A DNA stretch of 64,000 bases from Oscillospiraceae bacterium (GCA_015069015.1 SVJK01000001.1:21846-85845); one strand, 5' to 3'. Counted from the first letter of the stretch, positions 19,927 to 30,090 are shown. Notes: generated from the letters alone by a model not told the origin. Program-made: numbers and translations.

Positions 19927-21483
19927 ATGAATTATGAAGTACTTGCCTTCGTTCTTTACTTTGTTGCAATGCTTTCAGTAGGTGTTGTGTTCTTCTTCAA
20001 AAGTAAAGGCAATGGCGAAAAAGAATATTTTTTAGGCGGAAGAGCCATGGGACCGTGGGTTACTGCAATGAGTGCCCAGGCATCTGATATGAGTGCATGG
20101 CTTCTTATGGGACTTCCGGGAAGTATCCTTGCTCTCGGTCTTGGCCAGGCGTGGATCGGAATCGGTCTTGCAATAGGAACAATCCTCAACTGGATTATCG
20201 TTGCAAAAAGACTCAGAAAATTCTCAAAGGCTGCAGGCGATGCTATAACAGTTCCCCAGTATCTCACAAACAGATTCCTTGCAAAAAGCTCTGCACTCAA
20301 AATTATCTGTGCGATAGTTTTCCTTGTAAGTTTCACAATTTATGTTGCTTCAGGATTTTCTGCAGGAACAAAAGTTTTCACACAGCTTTTCCCAAATCTT
20401 GGCGAAAACACTGCAATGATTACCTTTGCAGCAATCATTCTTATCTACACATTCCTCGGCGGTTATAAAGCGGTTTGCTGGACAGACTTTTTCCAGGGAC
20501 TTTTAATGCTTGTGGCAGTTCTTGCTGTTCCGATTATGATTGTTGCATTTGGAACAACAGATGCCTCACTTCTTAAAGAAACAATCACAGTTGGCGAAAC
20601 CGAATACAGTTTCGTAAACAACTTCTTCTCTGCAAGTTGGAAAGACATCGTATCAGGACTTGCATGGGGACTCGGATATTTTGGTATGCCTCACATCCTC
20701 GTAAGATTTATGGCTATCGAAAAACCAAGTATGATTAAAAAATCAACAATTGTAGCAACCGTATGGATTATCCTTGCACTTGGTGCTACCATTGCTATTG
20801 CATATTTCGGAAGAATGTTTATTTTAGACGGTCAGAGTTTTGCAAACTATCTTCTCTCTGATGTTGGAAATCAGGAACTTATCTTCGTCGTTCTTGCAAG
20901 AAAACTCTTCCCTGCATTTATCGGTGGAATACTCCTTGCGGCAATCATTGCGGCTTCAATGTCTACTGCAGATTCCCAGCTCCTTGTTGCATCTTCCTCA
21001 TTCACAAGTGATATCTACAAACCCCTTATAAGAAAGAACGCTTCCGCAAAAGAACTTCTCTGGGTTGGAAGAATTGTTGTTGTTATCGTTGCAGTAATTG
21101 CTTTCTTTATTGCAAACAGCAAAGGCGACACCGCAGCTGCAATTATGAAACTTGTATCAAATGCGTGGGCACTTTTTGGTGCGGCATTTGGCCCTGTAAT
21201 TCTTCTTTCACTTTTCTGGAAGAGATTTACATATAACGGTGCAATTGCAGGTATAGTTGCAGGTGCTGTGGTGGATATTTTGTGGTTAGTTTCAGATAGC
21301 TTTACCATTGCTTTTGACGGTGGAGCAACATTTACCATCATCACATCTGAAATATACGAACTTCTTCCCGGATTTATTGCAGGTGCGATAGCTGCAATAT
21401 TCTTTACACTTATTGACAAAAAACCGTCTAAAGAAGTTGAGGCAATTTTTGAAACTGCCACAAATCCTCAAAATGATGACTGA
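19927..21483 (+). CDS. putP: Sodium/proline symporter
   Basis: SSS family: 'KEYFLGGRAMGPWVTAMSAQASDMSAWLLMGLPGSI...AASMSTADSQLLVASSSF'. Confidence 0.92.
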   Translation: MNYEVLAFVLYFVAMLSVGVVFFFKSKGNGEKEYFLGGRAMGPWVTAMSAQASDMSAWLLMGLPGSILALGLGQAWIGIGLAIGTILNWIIVAKRLRKFSKAAGDAITVPQYLTNRFLAKSSALKIICAIVFLVSFTIYVASGFSAGTKVFTQLFPNLGENTAMITFAAIILIYTFLGGYKAVCWTDFFQGLLMLVAVLAVPIMIVAFGTTDASLLKETITVGETEYSFVNNFFSASWKDIVSGLAWGLGYFGMPHILVRFMAIEKPSMIKKSTIVATVWIILALGATIAIAYFGRMFILDGQSFANYLLSDVGNQELIFVVLARKLFPAFIGGILLAAIIAASMSTADSQLLVASSSFTSDIYKPLIRKNASAKELLWVGRIVVVIVAVIAFFIANSKGDTAAAIMKLVSNAWALFGAAFGPVILLSLFWKRFTYNGAIAGIVAGAVVDILWLVSDSFTIAFDGGATFTIITSEIYELLPGFIAGAIAAIFFTLIDKKPSKEVEAIFETATNPQNDD

Positions 21484-21506
21484 TAAGCAAAAAAATCTAT
21501 AAAAAG

Positions 21507-21550
21507 AACGGCTGCCAAAAACCAAATCGGGTTTTCAGCAGCCGTTTTTT
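21507..21550 (+). terminator. Intrinsic terminator of putP-like gene
   Basis: aacggctgccaaaaacc / ggttttcagcagccgtt + T tract. Confidence 0.85.
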
Positions 21551-21554
21551 GCTA

Positions 21555-21612
21555 TATAGGAAATTACGCAGAATTTAGTTCGCGAGATAAGATGTATATC
21601 AAATTACGCTCG
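21555..21612 (+). repeat. Dispersed repeat, copy A
   Basis: Aligns to reverse complement of 37066-37121: tataggaaatt[a/t]cgca..aa.ttagtt.gcg.gataagat..tatcaaat.acgc.cg. Confidence 0.8.
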
Positions 21613-21651
21613 CGACTTGGGTGCAGGCTCAGCCTGCTTTTTTGTTGTATT

Positions 21652-22584
21652 TTATCCTTTATAAATTTTCATAAGTCCCTTTGTGACCGATTGGTCTACC
21701 TGTTCATCAGAAAGGACAATAATCTCTTTTGAAGAAACCTCGCGAAGAATCGCAGCAGTCGCCTCTTTGAGTTGATGTTTTCCTCCAATTACAACCAGAG
21801 GAACATCATATTTCTCCACTTCTTTTATTTCATCAGTCAAAATTATTCCAAGGAAAAAACTATATAACTGCGATGAACCGGCAGAGAAAACATTTTTCAA
21901 AATTCTGACCTTGAAAAGGGATTTGTTTATTCCATGCTCTTTGCAGAATTTATACCCCTTTAAAAGATATTCATAATCTATATTTTTACATTTTAAGTCT
22001 ATTGCATCTTTTAAAATGGTATCATCAGATATTGCCTTTACCATTTCCCCTGTTAAAAGAGTGGAAAATGTTTCTATTTCCCGGTCAGGATTCACTCTTA
22101 TTACTTTTGAGTGAGAGCCCGGAAGAATATATATACAATCCCTTTCACTGTCCGTCATAATGCCCATAAGTTCAGTTTCTTCTCCACGCATCATATCTGT
22201 ATCTTCAAGGCTGTCTCCAATGCACTTTACTCCCCGCACGAACATAAACGGGACAGGACAGATTTCGTCTAAAATCACTCTTTCCATATTTTGATGCAAT
22301 TTTCCAAGACCTGCCGGAACATTAATATGGTCCAGGGGACAAAGACCGAATTCTGAGGTTATCATTCCTGATGCAAGAATACACTCTATATCCTCGTATG
22401 ACTTTTTAGAATTTGACAATAGTGAGTCTATTGCAGACTTGATTGCTTCTTTCAGCGCACTTTTATTATCAAGAACAGAAAATGCTCCCAGTGAAATTCT
22501 CAATGTGGAAATTACGTCCTCATCCCGTGTAAGGCTCACCCTGGTGTTGCTTGTGCCACCGTCTATTGTTATATAATGTGCCAT
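21652..22584 (-). CDS. dgoK: 2-dehydro-3-deoxygalactonokinase
   Basis: 'ITIDGGTSNTRVSLT...GMITSEFGLCPLDHINVPAG...RGEETELMGI'. Confidence 0.88.
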   Translation of the reverse strand: MAHYITIDGGTSNTRVSLTRDEDVISTLRISLGAFSVLDNKSALKEAIKSAIDSLLSNSKKSYEDIECILASGMITSEFGLCPLDHINVPAGLGKLHQNMERVILDEICPVPFMFVRGVKCIGDSLEDTDMMRGEETELMGIMTDSERDCIYILPGSHSKVIRVNPDREIETFSTLLTGEMVKAISDDTILKDAIDLKCKNIDYEYLLKGYKFCKEHGINKSLFKVRILKNVFSAGSSQLYSFFLGIILTDEIKEVEKYDVPLVVIGGKHQLKEATAAILREVSSKEIIVLSDEQVDQSVTKGLMKIYKG

Positions 22585-22586
22585 AA

Positions 22587-23255
22587 TTATTCTCCCTTTG
22601 CAGCATTGACATACCTTTTTGCAAGTTCTGTTATCGCACTGTAGTCTTCTTTTTCCAGAAGTTTTTTATCAATGATGTTGGAACCCACACCAAAGCCTGA
22701 AATTCCCGTCTTCAGATAGTCTCCCATATTTTTGTCATTCACCCCGCCAACCGCAAGAAGTTTTACGCCGCCAAGGGGAGCCTTAATTGCTTTTACATAT
22801 TCTGCTCCAAGGCTTGTCACCGGAAAAAGTTTCACAAAATCCGCACCGCATCTGTGGGCTGTGCAGATTTCCGTCGGAGTGAGGGCACCGGGGATAGAAA
22901 CCATATCAAGTGAAATGGTTTTTTCTATGACTTTGGGATTTGTGTCGGGGGCAATTATAAATTCTCCGCCCGCTTCTTTGGTGAGTTTCACCTGACGCTT
23001 CGTGACAACAGTTCCTGCACCGATATGCATTCTGCCTTTAAAGTGCTCAGACAATTGCTTTATGCTTTCGGCAGTTTCCTCGTCTGTTACTTTGCCGTCG
23101 GTGGAATAGGTAACCTCCAGAAGGCGCACACCACCTTCATACATTGCCTCTGAAAGAGGAATAAGTTTGCTTTTTTCTATCCCTCTTACAATTACAATAA
23201 GCCTTTCCCTCACGATAGTTTCTATGATTTCCTGTCTTATACCTTTCATTCCCAA
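22587..23255 (-). CDS. 2-keto-3-deoxy-(6-phospho)galactonate/gluconate aldolase
   Basis: KDPG aldolase family: 'LLEVTYSTDG...GAGTVVTKRQVKLTKEAGGEFIIAPDT...KLFPVTSLGAEYVKAIKAPLGGVKLLAVGGV'. Confidence 0.9.
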   Translation of the reverse strand: MGMKGIRQEIIETIVRERLIVIVRGIEKSKLIPLSEAMYEGGVRLLEVTYSTDGKVTDEETAESIKQLSEHFKGRMHIGAGTVVTKRQVKLTKEAGGEFIIAPDTNPKVIEKTISLDMVSIPGALTPTEICTAHRCGADFVKLFPVTSLGAEYVKAIKAPLGGVKLLAVGGVNDKNMGDYLKTGISGFGVGSNIIDKKLLEKEDYSAITELAKRYVNAAKGE

Positions 23256-24031
23256 AGTTTCCTTTCTATGTTTGGAGTAAGTTGGGCAAGCATTCCGCCA
23301 TCTACTACCAATTCTGATCCGGTAGTGTTTCTGGACTGGTCAGTGCCAAAATACCACACAGCATTGGCGATATCCTCAAACTCAGCAATATCTTCAATGG
23401 GAGTATAGTTTGCAAGAGCGTATTTAGTATTGTTGAGGTTTTCCTCCCAGCGTTTTGTCTTTATCATTCCCGGCAAAACACAGTTTGAACGTATGCCATA
23501 TTTTCCCCAGTCAACTGCCAGGGATTTTGACATTGCAATTATGGCACTTTTAGAGGAACAGTAAGCGCAACGGTTTTCCGTTACACGGAGTGCAGAATTT
23601 GAGCCTATGAATACTATTGACCCTTTTCCTTTTTCCCTCATATGTTCTCCTGCATTTCGTGCCATAAGAAAGTTCCAGCCGATGTTTGTTTGGAAAACAT
23701 TCATAAATTCTTCTATGTCAACATCGAAACTGACCTGACCGATTCCAAGATTTGCCGCATTTAAAACAAGGGTATCAAGAAGATATCCCGTATTTTTTAT
23801 GTCGTCAAAAATAGACTTTACTTCTTCCTCGCATAAAACCTCAGTCTGATATTCATATCCTTTGGAAAAAACTCCATATTCTTTTTGGATTTTCTCTGCA
23901 CTTCCCTTTGCATTTTCTCCGTTTCTGCTTCCAATGAAAACTGCATAGCCCTCCCGGGCAAATCTTTCCGCTATGGCAAATCCGGTGCCTGCTTGCGCAC
24001 CCGTTATAAATACTGATTTCTCTGTCTTCAC
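23246..24031 (-). CDS. SDR family oxidoreductase
   Basis: 'FITGAQAGTGFAIAERFAREGYAVFIGSR', YCSSK active site, 'NTTGSELVVDGG'. Confidence 0.9.
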   Translation of the reverse strand: MKTEKSVFITGAQAGTGFAIAERFAREGYAVFIGSRNGENAKGSAEKIQKEYGVFSKGYEYQTEVLCEEEVKSIFDDIKNTGYLLDTLVLNAANLGIGQVSFDVDIEEFMNVFQTNIGWNFLMARNAGEHMREKGKGSIVFIGSNSALRVTENRCAYCSSKSAIIAMSKSLAVDWGKYGIRSNCVLPGMIKTKRWEENLNNTKYALANYTPIEDIAEFEDIANAVWYFGTDQSRNTTGSELVVDGGMLAQLTPNIERKLWE

Positions 24032-25137
24032 TTGTTTTTCTCCTTTTTTTGCTCAAAATCCTTATCTGCCAGATCACAGTATTCCTTTATGATATCTATC
24101 TCCTTTGGATTATACGGATGATGATTTGGTCTGTAGAGGTCATGGAACCACTTTGTAAAATCAAAATTCATATCAGGGTTTTCTTCGTATTCATCCCACA
24201 CCTTGTTCCATGGTTCATATGTCTGATACTTACCTGCAACAAAGCCCCAATTGTAGCAAGCGATGCCTTCAAGATAGAAAAGCGGAAACATTTCCTCAAC
24301 TGTATTTCCATAGCATCTCCCGAGCCACTCGGTGTTTATTATGGGACGGTTGTAGGCTTTAAGTCTTTTGATTTCCTTTATGTTGTCCTGATAATCTGAA
24401 TAACTGTGGTATGATATGATATCCGAATTCTCTATGGAATATTTCTCAGTTTCCAGAAGTTCCACTTTGGGATCGCCTCTGAAATTCCACACACAACTTG
24501 TTAAAGGCTGAATAGGATCAATTTCTCTTATTATTTCAAAGATTTTTTTAAGATGTGGCATTGTTATATCCTGACGGTTACTGTTGCCCGCTTCGTTATA
24601 TACATCCCAGATAATAATTCTCTCATCGTTTTTATGTTTTTCAACAATTTCTTGTATCATCCGGTAATACTGCTCTCTTGATTCTTCCTCGTCAAGAACA
24701 TGGAATCCCGGAACAGAAAATGTGCCATGCTGAGAATTTTTTCTTCCTCCATGGTAGCCCCAGTCATAGGTCTGAACACCGATTTTCGGTTCTTTCCATG
24801 CATCATTTTTGGGTGGCATACAATCATTTGCAAGAACTACCGTTGCAGTCATATTATGCTTTTTAAGCATATCAAGATATCTGTCAAAGCGTTCAAAAAA
24901 AGTGTCATGCTCATCTCTCCAGACCACAAAATCCACTACAAGACGTAAACTGTTAAAACCAATACTCTCAGCAAGAGTGAGTTCCTTCTCTGCAGTTTCC
25001 ATTCTTTTCTCAAATCCAAGAGATTGCCACTGGTCAATTCTATTGGCACAGTCTGCGCTCATGTAGTTACATCCTCTAATCCAGGGACGGGAATTGTACC
25101 AGTTCCATATTCTTTCTTCTGACCATCGTTTTCCCAT
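24028..25137 (-). CDS. Glycoside hydrolase-like (TIM-barrel, GH5/GH2-type) protein
   Basis: 'IIWDVYNEAGNS' and 'RPIINTEWLGR' catalytic-glutamate-like motifs. Confidence 0.7.
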   Translation of the reverse strand: MGKRWSEERIWNWYNSRPWIRGCNYMSADCANRIDQWQSLGFEKRMETAEKELTLAESIGFNSLRLVVDFVVWRDEHDTFFERFDRYLDMLKKHNMTATVVLANDCMPPKNDAWKEPKIGVQTYDWGYHGGRKNSQHGTFSVPGFHVLDEEESREQYYRMIQEIVEKHKNDERIIIWDVYNEAGNSNRQDITMPHLKKIFEIIREIDPIQPLTSCVWNFRGDPKVELLETEKYSIENSDIISYHSYSDYQDNIKEIKRLKAYNRPIINTEWLGRCYGNTVEEMFPLFYLEGIACYNWGFVAGKYQTYEPWNKVWDEYEENPDMNFDFTKWFHDLYRPNHHPYNPKEIDIIKEYCDLADKDFEQKKEKNK

Positions 25138-25152
25138 TTTCACATCTCCTTT

Positions 25153-26304
25153 TTACCAGTCTGCCACAGAACCATCTTCAAAATACTGTCTTGGAGTTGT
25201 CCATTTTCCGTCGTAGATTTTATCTTTTAATGCCTCTTCATCAAGTTCAACACCAAGCCCCGGTCCTTTTGGAACATCAATGTAACCGTCTTTTATCACA
25301 AAAGGATTCCTGATATATCCCACACCAAGGTCGGATTTATCGGGATTTCCCGGATGCTCCTGAACAAGGAAGTTGGGTATGCAGGCATCAAGTTGGATAC
25401 AGGATGCAAGTGATATGGGGCCAAGGGGATTGTGAGGTGCAACAGAGCCAAAGTACAGTTCTGACATTGCAGCAATTTTTCTGCCTTCAAATATACCTCC
25501 GCAGTGACAGATGTCAGGCTGAACAACGCTTACTGCCTGCTTTTCCAGAAGTTCTCTGTATTGCCATTTTCCAAAAAGTCTCTCCCCTGCGGCAATCGGA
25601 ACAGAAGTTGAACGTGCAATATTTACCATACAGTCCACGTTTTCAGGAAGACAGGGTTCTTCTATAAAAAAGGGCGTATAGGGTTTCAGTTCCTCGGCAA
25701 GTCTTATAGCCATAGCAGGACTTACTCTTCCGTGAAAATCTATGGCAAGATCCACACCCATGCCAATCTTTTCCCTTATTGCCCTGAAACGTTCAACGTG
25801 TTTTTGCGTGTTTTCAGGGGATTCTATTGCCTTTATCGGCGGAATTATGGAATATTTAAGTGCAGTATATCCTTCATCAAGACGGCTTTGTGTGATTTCA
25901 AGCATTTCATCTATGGAAAAGTCACCGCCCACAGCCGCGCGTTTCACATGGGTGTACATTCTGATTTTATCACGGCATTTTCCGCCCAGCATCTCATACA
26001 CGGGACAGTTATAATATTTACCTTTTATGTCCCACATTGCCTGTTCTATTCCGCTTATGGCAGACAGCATCAAAGGTCCTCCACGATAAAAACCGCCGCG
26101 GTAAAGTGCCTGAACGTGGTGTTCAATCTGCATGGGATCTTTTCCTATAAGATACTCCTCAAACTCATTTATAACCGCTTCAACTGCATTGGTATGTCCT
26201 TCAAGCACAGGTTCGCCAAGTCCCACAATATCTGTGTCGGTATACATTTTGAGAAACATCCATCGAGGTTTAACTTTTATAAGTTCAATTCGTGTGATTT
26301 TCAT
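25153..26304 (-). CDS. dgoD: Galactonate dehydratase-type enolase superfamily protein
   Basis: 'FYRGGPLMLSAISGIEQAMWDIKGKYYNCPVYEMLGGKCRDKIRMYTH...DFHGRVSPAMAIRLAEEL'. Confidence 0.85.
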   Translation of the reverse strand: MKITRIELIKVKPRWMFLKMYTDTDIVGLGEPVLEGHTNAVEAVINEFEEYLIGKDPMQIEHHVQALYRGGFYRGGPLMLSAISGIEQAMWDIKGKYYNCPVYEMLGGKCRDKIRMYTHVKRAAVGGDFSIDEMLEITQSRLDEGYTALKYSIIPPIKAIESPENTQKHVERFRAIREKIGMGVDLAIDFHGRVSPAMAIRLAEELKPYTPFFIEEPCLPENVDCMVNIARSTSVPIAAGERLFGKWQYRELLEKQAVSVVQPDICHCGGIFEGRKIAAMSELYFGSVAPHNPLGPISLASCIQLDACIPNFLVQEHPGNPDKSDLGVGYIRNPFVIKDGYIDVPKGPGLGVELDEEALKDKIYDGKWTTPRQYFEDGSVADW

Positions 26305-26306
26305 TA

Positions 26307-26987
26307 TTATCTCTCCTGCAATTCTATTTCTTCATAAACAGATGGTACAACCTTATTTTCAAAGGGGAAATCATCAAGGCTGAGACTATCAAAAAGTCCG
26401 CAGTGATATGGTATTGCAACTGCTCCCACCTTTGTGCAAAAGGCGGCGGCATCTGTCATATTCATATTGTTGCCAACGCCGTTTACAGGAAGGAATATGT
26501 AGTCGATATCAGGCGGGAGACCATCTAAAACATCTGTATTATAAAGAGTGTCTCCGGTAATGTAATATTTCTTTCCTTCAGCCTCAACAATAATTCCGAT
26601 TGCGCAGTGGTCGGAGTGTTCCGCTTTTACTGCAGTAAATCTCACATTCCCCTCAGTCCAGACTGTTCCGGGATTAAACTCAACATAATTATTATCACCG
26701 CCAAATTTTCTCACGCTATCCCAGGCATTGGCGGATGCCAGCACCAGAACACCCGAATCATCTTTAAGGTAGTGTTTCAGAGTTTCAGGATCTGTGTGAT
26801 CAAGATGATTGTGAGTGAGAAGTATTATGTCGGGCTTTATTTTCAGAAATTTTTCACAAACAGGTATTCTGCGTCTGTTTTTCGGATTAATTTTTTCAAC
26901 GCTGTCGGAAAGGTAGGGATCGGAAATTATGATTTTTCCGTCTGTTTCAAACATAAGACCTGCCTGACCGAGCCATGTAATTTTCAT
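26307..26987 (-). CDS. UlaG-like metallo-beta-lactamase-fold hydrolase
   Basis: 'MKITWLGQAGLMFETDGKIIISDPYL...ILLTHNHLDHTDPETL...ITGDTLY'; internal Met start preferred. Confidence 0.8.
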   Translation of the reverse strand: MKITWLGQAGLMFETDGKIIISDPYLSDSVEKINPKNRRRIPVCEKFLKIKPDIILLTHNHLDHTDPETLKHYLKDDSGVLVLASANAWDSVRKFGGDNNYVEFNPGTVWTEGNVRFTAVKAEHSDHCAIGIIVEAEGKKYYITGDTLYNTDVLDGLPPDIDYIFLPVNGVGNNMNMTDAAAFCTKVGAVAIPYHCGLFDSLSLDDFPFENKVVPSVYEEIELQER

Positions 26988-27168
26988 ATATCTTCCTCCC
27001 TTCGGATGAGTAAACCATGATTTATATATTTTCACAACATTTTACTTATAATGTACTATAAAACTTTTCATTTATCAAGCAAAATCTCGTGGATATTCTT
27101 TCACATTTTTCTGTACTTGACTAATTTACCGTGCTATGATACCATTTTTGTATAATGAGGTGATTCAA

Positions 27169-28254
27169 ATGACATGCTTTGCCATCGGTGAGCCACAGTA
27201 CGAATGCAGTAACTGGTACAAAAGAATATTTGGCGGACTTTTAAACGAAAAAAAGCAAAAACGTTTTATGCTTATTCTCCTCTCATGCATTGAAGAACTT
27301 AATGAATTTTTTGTAACAGAAAACGACGTGCTTTTTGTCATAGGTTCCGATGCAGCATGGCTTGATGAAATAACAGATACCGCCAAAACCTTTTTCCAAA
27401 ACAGAATTATAGTTATGGGCAATCACACTCCCGGCCTCGGAGGAAAAACCTATTCTGTTGTGACCGGAGATATTTCAAAAGATATGAATACTCTTTACAC
27501 ACATCTCAAGTCTTGCGGCAGTACAAAAATATGTCTTTACGGAGTCAATCCCAATTCTACAAGTGACAAATTCAAGGAAGAAGCATTTTTTGCTCTGGAG
27601 CCCTGCAAAGACAACGTGTTTTATAACAGAGGTTCACTTGTTCGTTGTTTTGAAGACTTTTCAAAAAGACAATCAGAGTTTGACGGTTGTATTTGTGTCA
27701 ATGATTTTGCGGCAATTTCCCTTATAAGTCATCTTGAAAACAAAGAAAGCATATTCATTGCAAGTTATGGCGGCAACAGCCTCGTCACCATGCACAAACC
27801 TGCTATAACTCATGTGAAATCAAATCTTGATTGTTTTGCAGGTGCAGGACTTGAACTTGCAAAACTGCTTTGTAAGAATAAAAATATTAACTCAGTTATA
27901 ATATATATTTCAAGTACATTTGTTACCGGAGAAACAACCGGCAATGTATCTGATAAGCAATTTGAAAAAGTTTCTTTGAAAAATGATGCCGAAAATTCCG
28001 GCGACAAACTTTTCTACTCAGATGAAGAAGTGAAAAGGCTTATTAAAATCGAAACCCTGCTCTCTTCCCTTTGTGATCCCGACTTTATTATTGTTGAATT
28101 GATGCTGGAGGGAAACACCTATGAGGAAATTGCATCAAGGGTCAATATGTCTGTAAACGGAATAAAATATAAACTTAAAAATATGTTTGAAATATGTCAG
28201 GTGAAAACAAGGCAGGAATTTTGCACGTTGCTCAGACAACTGAGAATATTTTAA
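27169..28254 (+). CDS. Transcriptional regulator: LacI-type sensor domain with C-terminal LuxR/GerE-like HTH
   Basis: 'FDGCICVNDFAAISLI...ITHVKSNLDCFAGAGLELAKLL' PBP1-like; C-term 'ELMLEGNTYEEIASRVNMSVNGIKYKLKNMFEICQVKTRQEF'. Confidence 0.75.
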   Translation: MTCFAIGEPQYECSNWYKRIFGGLLNEKKQKRFMLILLSCIEELNEFFVTENDVLFVIGSDAAWLDEITDTAKTFFQNRIIVMGNHTPGLGGKTYSVVTGDISKDMNTLYTHLKSCGSTKICLYGVNPNSTSDKFKEEAFFALEPCKDNVFYNRGSLVRCFEDFSKRQSEFDGCICVNDFAAISLISHLENKESIFIASYGGNSLVTMHKPAITHVKSNLDCFAGAGLELAKLLCKNKNINSVIIYISSTFVTGETTGNVSDKQFEKVSLKNDAENSGDKLFYSDEEVKRLIKIETLLSSLCDPDFIIVELMLEGNTYEEIASRVNMSVNGIKYKLKNMFEICQVKTRQEFCTLLRQLRIF

Positions 28255-28262
28255 AACAAAAG

Positions 28263-28303
28263 AGGGGTTGCAAATTAATTCGGCAAATTAATTTACAGCC
28301 CCA
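28263..28303. terminator. Convergent terminator hairpin
   Basis: ggggttgcaaattaatt / aaattaatttacagcccc. Confidence 0.65.
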
Positions 28304-28307
28304 TATT

Positions 28308-28889
28308 TTATATGGTATCCAGAAAATCTCTTAATTTTTCGAGTGCTTTAAACCTGTGACTTATGGAATTCTTCTCTTCGTCCGAAATTTCAGAAAAAGT
28401 TCTTTTGAAATCTTCCACATAGAAAACAGGATCAAATCCGAATCCGTTTTCGCCTCGGAGTTCATCAATTATGAGTCCTTCGCACTCGCCTCTGAATGTG
28501 TGCTTTTCGCCGTTTGGCATCAAAAGTGCAATGCAGGATACAAAACGTGCAGTTTTTTCTTCGGGTTTATAATCTTTGAGATTGAAAAGAAGTTTTTCAA
28601 TTCCCTGCATGGGAGTTGTCCCCTCTCCTGCATAGCGGGCGCTGTAAAGTCCGGGAGCACCGTCTAAGACGTCAACCTCAAGACCTGAATCGTCTGCAAT
28701 GATGATTTTATCTGTGTATGCCCTTATAGCCTCTGCCTTTAAAAATGCATTTTCTTCATAGGTTACTCCTGTTTCATCAACTTCAATGTCTGCTCCCACA
28801 TCACTTTGTGAGAGAACATTGTGAGATGAAAGAATCTTTTTGATTTCAGAAAGTTTCCCTTTGTTATTTGTTGCAACTACTATATCCAT
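28308..28889 (-). CDS. rdgB: XTP/dITP diphosphatase (RdgB/HAM1)
   Basis: 'MDIVVATNNKGKLSEIKKIL...IADDSGLEVDVLDGAPGLYSARYAGEG...GFGFDPVFY'. Confidence 0.93.
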   Translation of the reverse strand: MDIVVATNNKGKLSEIKKILSSHNVLSQSDVGADIEVDETGVTYEENAFLKAEAIRAYTDKIIIADDSGLEVDVLDGAPGLYSARYAGEGTTPMQGIEKLLFNLKDYKPEEKTARFVSCIALLMPNGEKHTFRGECEGLIIDELRGENGFGFDPVFYVEDFKRTFSEISDEEKNSISHRFKALEKLRDFLDTI

Positions 28890-28905
28890 GATTTTTTCTC
28901 CGGTA

Positions 28906-30090
28906 TTATAAAATTTCTTTTCCGCCATCTCCCGTTTCGGTTACATAAAAATCGGGTTTTATGCCGGTTTTTTCTTCGTAATTCTTTCCGACTTTTTCAA
29001 TGTATTCATCAACGCTTGCACCATCCACAATGCTGACCGTACATCCGCCAAAGCCTGCGCCTGTCATTCTTGAACCGATTACTCCCTTTATCTTTCTTGC
29101 CTCATCCACCATGGTGTCGAGTTCAAAGCAACTTACTTCGTAATTATCACGCAAAGAATCATGGGAACTGTTCATAAGTTTTCCGAAAGTTTCTATGTCA
29201 CCGCATTTAAGAGCATCCACGGCTCTCAAAACCCTGTCATCTTCTTCAATAACGTGGGTTACTCTTTTTAAAATCACCTCATCTGTTATAAGATGTTTGT
29301 GGGTGTCAAATTCTTCCTTGCTGATTTCACCAAGGAAATTCTTTTCAGGCATTGCACTCTTTAGAATCTCAAGACCTTTTTCACATTCTGCACGTCTTTC
29401 GTTATATTTTGAACTTCCGAGAGCGTGCTTTTTGTTGGTATTGGAAATTACAATTTTTTTGTTTCCAAGATCCAGAGGAACCAAAGAAAAATCAAGAGTT
29501 TTGCAATCCAGGAAAATTGCGTGGTTTTCTTTTCCCATACTTGAAGCAAACTGATCCATAATACCGCAATTAACTCCTGCATACTCTCTTTCTGCTTTCT
29601 GAGAAATCTTTGCCATCTCTATCATATCAACTTTTTCATTCTTTCCGTTTTTCTCATTGGAAAGTGTGGCAAAACAAAGCGCAGTTGAAACCTCATTTGC
29701 AGCAGATGATGAAAGTCCGCTTCCGTGGGGAACTGTGTCATGATACAAAAGGTCTGCACCGACTATTGTATATCCCGCCTCTGACAGAATATACATTACA
29801 CCAATCTGATAATCCCCCCACTTGATGCCTTTGTAGGAATCGAGTTTTTTTATGTCTGCCTCAACAATATTCTCCAAGTCTGTGGCTTTAAGCCTTATGA
29901 TATCATCATCTCTTTTTCTTGCAAGAACCGTGGTGTTCATCTTAAGAGCCGCAGGGAAAACATATCCGCCGTTATAGTCTGTATGCTCACCTATAAGATT
30001 TACTCTTCCGGGAGATGCAAAAACTCTGATATCAGATTCATCCCCGCCATAAATCTTAACAAATTCTTTTTTTAACTGTGAAATATTCAT
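28906..30090 (-). CDS. galK: Galactokinase
   Basis: 'SPGRVNLIGEHTDYNGGYVFPAAL...PHGSGLSSSAA...GARMTGAGFGG'-type GHMP motifs. Confidence 0.95.
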   Translation of the reverse strand: MNISQLKKEFVKIYGGDESDIRVFASPGRVNLIGEHTDYNGGYVFPAALKMNTTVLARKRDDDIIRLKATDLENIVEADIKKLDSYKGIKWGDYQIGVMYILSEAGYTIVGADLLYHDTVPHGSGLSSSAANEVSTALCFATLSNEKNGKNEKVDMIEMAKISQKAEREYAGVNCGIMDQFASSMGKENHAIFLDCKTLDFSLVPLDLGNKKIVISNTNKKHALGSSKYNERRAECEKGLEILKSAMPEKNFLGEISKEEFDTHKHLITDEVILKRVTHVIEEDDRVLRAVDALKCGDIETFGKLMNSSHDSLRDNYEVSCFELDTMVDEARKIKGVIGSRMTGAGFGGCTVSIVDGASVDEYIEKVGKNYEEKTGIKPDFYVTETGDGGKEIL

